From positions 62,001 to 126,000 of the forward strand of contig AKXM01000031.1 in assembly GCA_000277545.1 (NCBI GenBank): DNA of 64,000 nucleotides, given 5' to 3'. This document shows, piece after piece, positions 59,650 through 64,000 of this stretch. Position numbers and translations under genes: made by a program. Numbering within the stretch: the first letter of the stretch is position 1; every line of letters begins with the position of its first letter. The notes under the pieces were generated by a model. It was not told the DNA's origin. It worked only from the letters and a program-made list of their open reading frames with translations, and searched no databases. The DNA is from Enterobacter sp. Ag1 (lineage in GTDB: Bacteria; Pseudomonadota; Gammaproteobacteria; Enterobacterales; Enterobacteriaceae).

Positions 59650-59674
59650 GACGAACGAAATGAGCATTTATTCC
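59650..59674 (-). promoter_or_regulatory. Candidate ECF sigma promoter of the catalase-like operon
   Basis: On the minus strand GGAAT (59670-59674), spacer 16, CGTC (59650-59653). These are the consensus -35 and -10 elements of many ECF sigma factors. It lies 49 bp before the first start codon of the operon that encodes the sigma factor, consistent with autoregulation. Confidence 0.65.
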
Positions 59675-60037
59675 CAGGTAATTAAAAATTTTTACCGTCC
59701 GTATTCCACTATCAAAAGCAGGGGAATGATTGTTATTACTTTTTATATATTCCGGAAATGTGAACATTAAAAACACCGGTTCGGCCTTTTTCATCAATAG
59801 GTAAAAAAGTTAAACATTAAAAAAATAATAAACTTTTGTTAGCAGACGTAACGAACGTACCGAGTGAATGATTACAAGTCACCGACGCCAAGTTTAAAAC
59901 ATAGAAACAAAGTGAAACTTCAAACTAAAAACAACATCATTTAGCTTAGGGAGAGCAAAAATAAAAGCCATTGTTAGTTATGGAATAAAGTATTTCATCG
60001 CTACCAACACTGCGCGCATCGTTAAAAATCCGCCCTA

Positions 60038-60066
60038 TTGACAACTTTTTGCCTGCAGATTAATTT
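60038..60066 (+). promoter_or_regulatory. Sigma-70 promoter of the chemoreceptor gene
   Basis: TTGACA (60038-60043), 17-bp spacer, TAATTT (60061-60066), about 113 bp before the start codon. No flagellar sigma-28 site was recognised. Confidence 0.72.
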
Positions 60067-60178
60067 CCTTTCCACCCTGTAAGCCAGCAAGACAACTTAC
60101 CCTCCTGTATCCACTGCAGGAAAATACTCCGACAACACCATTAACATCACGCTCAATATTAATTAAAAGAGAGTTATT

Positions 60179-61744
60179 ATGTTTAAAAACCTTTCCGTAG
60201 GTTCGCGAATAAGCGGCAGCTTTATCATTATTTTATTAACGCTGATTATGCTGACGCTGGTGGCGATTATGCAGGTAAATAAAATAAACAACGCGTTGAT
60301 CGCCATCAACGATGTCAATAACGTTAAACAGCGCTACGCCGTTAATTTCAGGGGCAGCGTACATGACCGTTCAATTGCCATCCGCGACGTGACGTTGGTG
60401 CCGGCAGGCGAACTACAGGGCATTGTGGAACACATCCGCAAGCTGGAGCAGGATTACCAGGCCTCCGTTCAGCCGATGGAAAGCATCTTTGCCCAGGGCA
60501 GCGACGTGACGCCCGAGGAGCGTACTCAGTACGAAAAGATAAAAGAGGCCGAGCAGCAAACGCTCCCGCTGGTGAATGAGATTATCGCTCTTCAGCAAAA
60601 AGGCGATGTGGAGGGCGCGCGCCAGGTCATCCTCAATCAGGCTCGTCCTGCTTTTGTTAACTGGTTGGCCACCATTAACGGTTTTATCGACATGGAGACT
60701 CAGCTTAACGACACTTTGGCTAATACGGCGCGCGGTATTGCGCGAACATTTCACCTTCTGATGCTTACCCTGGCGCTGGTTGCCGTGGCGATTGGACTGC
60801 TGATCACCTGGTCAACCACACGCAAAATCACGCTTTCCCTCGGCGGTGAACCGGTTGATTTACTGCGTATGACCAACGCCATCGCCGCCGGAGATCTGAC
60901 GCAAACGCCCGAGCTGCGTAAAAAAGATTCCAGCAGTATTCTGGCCTCGCTCAGCCATATGCAGAATGCGCTGCGCCAGCTGGTGCTGGAAGTTCGCCAG
61001 AACGCAGAGGGTGTGGCTAGCGCCAGCGCGGAAATTGCCAAAGGAAGTAGCTCGCTTTCTGCAAGAACGGAGAACCAGGCTGCGGCGCTACAGCAAACAT
61101 CAGCGGCGATGGATCAGGTGGCGAGCACGGTGCGGAACAATGCGGAAAGCGCGCAGTACGCCAGCAAACTTGCCAGCTCTGCCGCCAGCGAAGTCACCCA
61201 GGGAAGTGAAATGGTGCAGGGGATCGTCAGTACTATGGAGGAGATCACTCAGGAATCCGTACGTATTGCGGACATTACCTCCGTGATCGAGGGGATCGCT
61301 TTCCAGACCAACATTCTGGCACTGAACGCCGCCGTTGAGGCCGCCAGAGCGGGTGAACAAGGCCGGGGTTTTGCCGTTGTCGCCACTGAAGTTCGAGCCC
61401 TTGCTCAACGCTCTTCCAGCGCCGCGAAAGAAATAAAAGGCCTGATTACCGGCTCAGTGCAGCGGGTAAACAGCGGGGCGCAGGAGATCGATCAGGCGGC
61501 GGAAACCATGATCAAGATTTTAACCACCGTCAGCCAGGTGAACAGCATTGTGAACGAAATTGCGCATAACTCAGCAGAACAGGCGACCGGCGTGAATGAG
61601 GTTGCCCAGGCCGTTGCCCAGATGGATAAAAACCTGCAGCAGAACGTCGCGCTGGTTGAGGTGACGTCCTCCACGGCAACCTCTCTCGATAGGCAATCTC
61701 GCGTTCTGCGTGAAACCGTCAGCGTTTTCCAGGTTGCCTCCTGA
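60179..61744 (+). CDS. Methyl-accepting chemotaxis protein
   Basis: This 521-residue chemoreceptor has helix TM1 (11-32), a 4-helix periplasmic sensor of about 155 residues, TM2 (about 190-210), HAMP (212-265) and a methyl-accepting signalling domain with the hairpin [32 protein letters not shown]. The C-terminus (VFQVAS) lacks the NWETF CheR-binding pentapeptide, so methylation likely relies on other receptors. Ligand unknown. Isolated from che genes. Confidence 0.93.
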   Translation: MFKNLSVGSRISGSFIIILLTLIMLTLVAIMQVNKINNALIAINDVNNVKQRYAVNFRGSVHDRSIAIRDVTLVPAGELQGIVEHIRKLEQDYQASVQPMESIFAQGSDVTPEERTQYEKIKEAEQQTLPLVNEIIALQQKGDVEGARQVILNQARPAFVNWLATINGFIDMETQLNDTLANTARGIARTFHLLMLTLALVAVAIGLLITWSTTRKITLSLGGEPVDLLRMTNAIAAGDLTQTPELRKKDSSSILASLSHMQNALRQLVLEVRQNAEGVASASAEIAKGSSSLSARTENQAAALQQTSAAMDQVASTVRNNAESAQYASKLASSAASEVTQGSEMVQGIVSTMEEITQESVRIADITSVIEGIAFQTNILALNAAVEAARAGEQGRGFAVVATEVRALAQRSSSAAKEIKGLITGSVQRVNSGAQEIDQAAETMIKILTTVSQVNSIVNEIAHNSAEQATGVNEVAQAVAQMDKNLQQNVALVEVTSSTATSLDRQSRVLRETVSVFQVAS

Positions 61745-61752
61745 GCCTACAA

Positions 61753-61800
61753 AGTACGGGGAATCGCCATTCCCCGTTTTTTTATTTCGGGAAATTAATC
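61753..61800 (+). terminator. Terminator of the chemoreceptor gene
   Basis: Stem ACGGGGAAT/ATTCCCCGT (about 61757-61778) followed by TTTTTTT. Strong. Confidence 0.85.
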
Positions 61801-62498
61801 ACCAGGTGGCTATTGCCGTCTTTCTCGTTCAGCGAACAGCCTGGGGCTTTACCACTCGAGTCGAAAGAAACCACAGGGCCGGGACGCATATCTTTAGGGC
61901 CTTGTTCACGGCTATGGTGAAAATGACCGCCGCCGCCCCAAACCAGCGTTTTACGTGCGCCAATGGCACGCTCTTCTTTTTCTGCCGCAGCGTTCCAGGC
62001 AATATTGAGCGCCAGCCGTTTGTTCATGTATTTGATGGCTTCCATCGGCGTTTTCGGCGCAGCGCCGGGAATATGGCGGTCAATGCCGGCGACGGAAATA
62101 CCCGCTTTGTGCGCTTCATAAAGTGCCCCGGCAACCTTATTTACCCAGGCCTCGCCGTGTTTTGACCAGGCGTTCATGATGAAGTTTTTTGTCGCCTCTT
62201 TGCCATGAGCCAGCGCTTCGTGAAACAAGGCGTTATCGCTGTATTTCACAAACTCTACCGCCAGCAGATCCACACCAGCCTTTTTCAACTCGGGAATGGC
62301 ATGGCCGACAAATTCAGGGATCTCAAGCTGACCATGCACGTCGCCCAGGTAAGCAAGCTTGTTATCCCGGAACAGGTTAGCCAAGGCCTGAACGGGATCG
62401 TTTACCGGCGGCTTAATTTTAATATCAGGGTGGATCCTTCCGCTGGTGTTAAGAGCGGCGGGCTGAACGCGATTTGACTGACCGACTGCAGAAAACAT
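61782..62498 (-). CDS. ChaN/EreA-like (membrane-targeted effector toxin-domain) protein
   Basis: This 238-residue protein contains a EreA/ChaN-like (TIKI/PMT-C-type) fold: LGDVHGQLEIPEFVGH (residues 51-66), VDLLAVEFV, AGIDRHIPG and GGGGHFHHS. These His/Glu/Asp motifs are those of the haem-uptake and esterase-like metalloproteins and of domains found in Pasteurella multocida-like toxins. ATG 62498 (MFSAVG) has GGAG upstream; the longer frame to 62600 is less likely. Function unknown; no signal peptide. Isolated. Confidence 0.7.
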   Translation of the reverse strand: MFSAVGQSNRVQPAALNTSGRIHPDIKIKPPVNDPVQALANLFRDNKLAYLGDVHGQLEIPEFVGHAIPELKKAGVDLLAVEFVKYSDNALFHEALAHGKEATKNFIMNAWSKHGEAWVNKVAGALYEAHKAGISVAGIDRHIPGAAPKTPMEAIKYMNKRLALNIAWNAAAEKEERAIGARKTLVWGGGGHFHHSREQGPKDMRPGPVVSFDSSGKAPGCSLNEKDGNSHLVINFPK

Positions 62499-62629
62499 GG
62501 TTATCTCCGATGTTGGGATGTTTTCTGATAAGTGGGTCACTGAAAATTGAGTTCCTGAAAACAGGGTCAAAAAGATGTGTCTAAACGCAACATCCGGCAA
62601 CTCAAATACGTTGCCGGATCGGGCGGGAT

Positions 62630-63046
62630 CTATCTTTTATAGTAATTATTAAGGCTTTTAATGTAGTTCATGCAGCCCATCACGCTGGGATCGGTGCTGT
62701 TGTATTTATAGTCTTTGATAATGCCTTTGCTGTCGGTAGAGATCTGAATTTTGCAGCTGTAGTTAACCGGCACAAACGTGGTTTGTGTTGTCGTGGCCTC
62801 AAACGGTTTACCGTTGACCGTACCGGTGGTCGTTTGCGGCGAAATATAAGGCTCGGCTCCCGTACTGTTCGTTATCCACGTATAAACTTTCGTGTCGTCA
62901 AACGTTTGCTGATTATCGGGGTAGCCTAATATTTTAAATGCGACGGTTTTATCCTGGCCCACGAGGCCACGCAAACCCTCATCAAGCTGTTGAAAAGAAA
63001 CGCACCCCGTCACTGCCAGCACGCCCGCCAGTACCCACTTTCTCAT
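62630..63046 (-). CDS. Small lipoprotein of unknown function
   Basis: This 138-residue protein has a signal peptide with lipobox (AVTGC, lipidated Cys15) and a small beta-rich C-terminal domain. The sequence contains SFQQLDEGLRGLVGQDKTVA and YPDNQQTFDDTKVYTWI, patterns of periplasmic small outer-membrane-assembly-like lipoproteins. I do not recognise the family. ATG 63046 is preferred over the frame-start at 63100. Two Cys near the end (YSCKIQ, GCMNY) may form a disulfide. Confidence 0.75.
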   Translation of the reverse strand: MRKWVLAGVLAVTGCVSFQQLDEGLRGLVGQDKTVAFKILGYPDNQQTFDDTKVYTWITNSTGAEPYISPQTTTGTVNGKPFEATTTQTTFVPVNYSCKIQISTDSKGIIKDYKYNSTDPSVMGCMNYIKSLNNYYKR

Positions 63047-63328
63047 AGACACCCTGGAATTTAACCGTTTAAACAGAATGAAGGCGAGAACGTTCGCCAA
63101 ACTGCGGTATTACAGCCAGCCGCCGCTAGAACATATCAGAACAGCAACGCGTTGCGAGGCTTTCAGCAATGTCGTTTAACCGCTGTTTTCCTGCCTTTGA
63201 TACTCCGTTATCATGGGCCATCTGCGGGGCGATTCCCGCGTGCAGTTTACGCCGTATTAGTGAGCAATAATGAGAACCAGAAACATCACTAACCACTTAA
63301 AATTCAACGAAATGGATATCATCACTCC

Positions 63329-64000
63329 ATGAGTACTAGCGAAACCTTCGACGCCCACACCCCGATGATGCAGCAGTATCTGCGTCTTAAATCCGAGCAC
63401 CGTGACATCCTGCTGTTTTACCGTATGGGTGACTTCTACGAGCTGTTCTATGACGATGCAAAACGCGCTTCTCAACTGCTGGATATCTCCCTGACCAAGC
63501 GCGGGGCTTCTGCGGGCGAACCGATTCCAATGGCGGGCGTGCCTCATCACGCGGTGGAAAATTACCTGGCTAAACTGGTGAACCTTGGTGAGTCCGTGGC
63601 CATCTGCGAACAAGTTGGCGATCCGGCAACCACCAAAGGGCCGGTTGAGCGTAAAGTCGTTCGCATCGTCACGCCGGGCACCATCAGCGACGAAGCGCTG
63701 CTGCAGGAGCGCCAGGATAACCTGCTGGCGGCAATCTGGCAGGACAGCAAAGGTTTTGGCTATGCGACGCTCGACATCAGTTCCGGGCGCTTCCGCCTGA
63801 CCGAACCGGAAGACCGTGAAACCATGGCCGCCGAACTTCAGCGCACCAATCCGGCGGAGCTGCTGTATGCGGAAGACTTCGCTGAGATGAGCCTGATTGA
63901 TGGCCGCCGTGGCCTGCGCCGCCGCCCGCTTTGGGAGTTCGAGATTGAAACCGCGCGCCAGCAGCTAAATCTGCAGTTTGGCACTCGGGACCTGACCGGC
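63329..64000 (+). CDS. mutS: DNA mismatch repair protein MutS, 5' part
   Basis: The first 224 codons of mutS, running off the window. The mismatch-recognition N-domain opens [20 protein letters not shown] and contains the Phe-x-Glu motif DFYELFYDD (Phe36, Glu38). It recognises base mismatches for MutL/MutH-directed repair. ATG 63329 is the start; ATATCATCACTCC precedes. Upstream (63047-63328) there is no gene. Confidence in identity is very high. Confidence 0.97.
   Translation, partial: MSTSETFDAHTPMMQQYLRLKSEHRDILLFYRMGDFYELFYDDAKRASQLLDISLTKRGASAGEPIPMAGVPHHAVENYLAKLVNLGESVAICEQVGDPATTKGPVERKVVRIVTPGTISDEALLQERQDNLLAAIWQDSKGFGYATLDISSGRFRLTEPEDRETMAAELQRTNPAELLYAEDFAEMSLIDGRRGLRRRPLWEFEIETARQQLNLQFGTRDLTG

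Larger units (their letters stand above)
59602..60178. other. AT-rich interval between the catalase-like operon and the chemoreceptor gene
   Basis: 577 bp without a supported gene. It contains the ECF promoter for the leftward operon (59650-59674) and the sigma-70 promoter for the chemoreceptor (60038-60066). The rest is AT-rich, as is usual in regions silenced by H-NS. Confidence 0.6.

Noticed and set aside
60180-61744. Flagellar sigma-28 control of the chemoreceptor gene
   Set aside because: No acceptable TAAA-N15-GCCGATAA-like promoter; a sigma-70 promoter is clear instead.

Overview
The window reads as chromosomal DNA of a gammaproteobacterium of the order Enterobacterales, close to but distinct from Escherichia coli. 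The support is the backbone gene order (ygaVP, alaE, ygaC, ygaM, nrdHIEF, proVWX, emrRAB, luxS, micA, gshA, yqaAB, serV/arg tRNAs, csrA, alaS, recX, recA, pncC, srl operon, gutQ, mltB, start of mutS) and close protein similarity to the E. coli products as I remember them. The genus cannot be fixed from sequence alone.

Layout. 1-6.1 kb is accessory: a frameshifted ketopantoate reductase-like gene, an AraC regulator, an MFS exporter whose probable leader carries an in-frame stop, a reductase/epimerase with a divergent AraC regulator, and a histidine phosphatase. 6.1-17.1 kb is the ygaVP-alaE-ygaC-ygaM stretch, a MocR/AhpD-like pair, an unexplained structured non-coding block (11.4-11.9 kb), nrdHIEF with NrdR boxes and an alginate-lyase-family gene. 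17.1-26 kb holds proVWX, a small inverted-repeat element, an intact ygaY-type MFS gene and emrRAB. 26.1-28.6 kb carries a LeuA2-type isopropylmalate synthase and an AraC regulator, inserted between emrB and luxS. 28.6-38.7 kb is luxS/micA/gshA, yqaAB, a tandem tRNA-Arg array with tRNA-Ser, csrA, alaS, recX, recA and pncC.

38.8-41.4 kb is a metal ABC transporter operon headed by a previously unlisted 39-residue membrane microprotein and a Zur-like box. 41.6-47.7 kb is srlAEBD-gutM-srlR-gutQ and mltB, with mltB on the other side of srl compared with E. coli. 47.9-53.3 kb is an electrophile/aldehyde defence island: LysR, OsmC-like, glutathione transferase and glyoxalase II sharing one operator, then TetR with a divergent quinone-oxidoreductase-like gene. 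53.5-54.7 kb is a second tryptophanyl-tRNA synthetase preceded by a textbook Trp attenuator. 54.8-63.1 kb holds a HAD phosphatase, a TerC protein with a start-masking hairpin, an ECF sigma/anti-sigma/cytochrome b561/catalase-like operon with its own candidate ECF promoter, a chemoreceptor, a ChaN/EreA-like protein and a small lipoprotein. The window ends in the first 224 codons of mutS.

The most interesting items are the trpS2 attenuator (leader peptide with tandem Trp codons, alternative 1:2, 2:3 and 3:4 pairings), the Zur-box/microprotein metal operon, the shared LysR operators, the ECF promoter in front of its own operon, the terC 5' hairpin and the tRNA-Arg array with truncated tRNA-like repeats. 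All motif readings were made by eye; none was tested by a database search or folding program.
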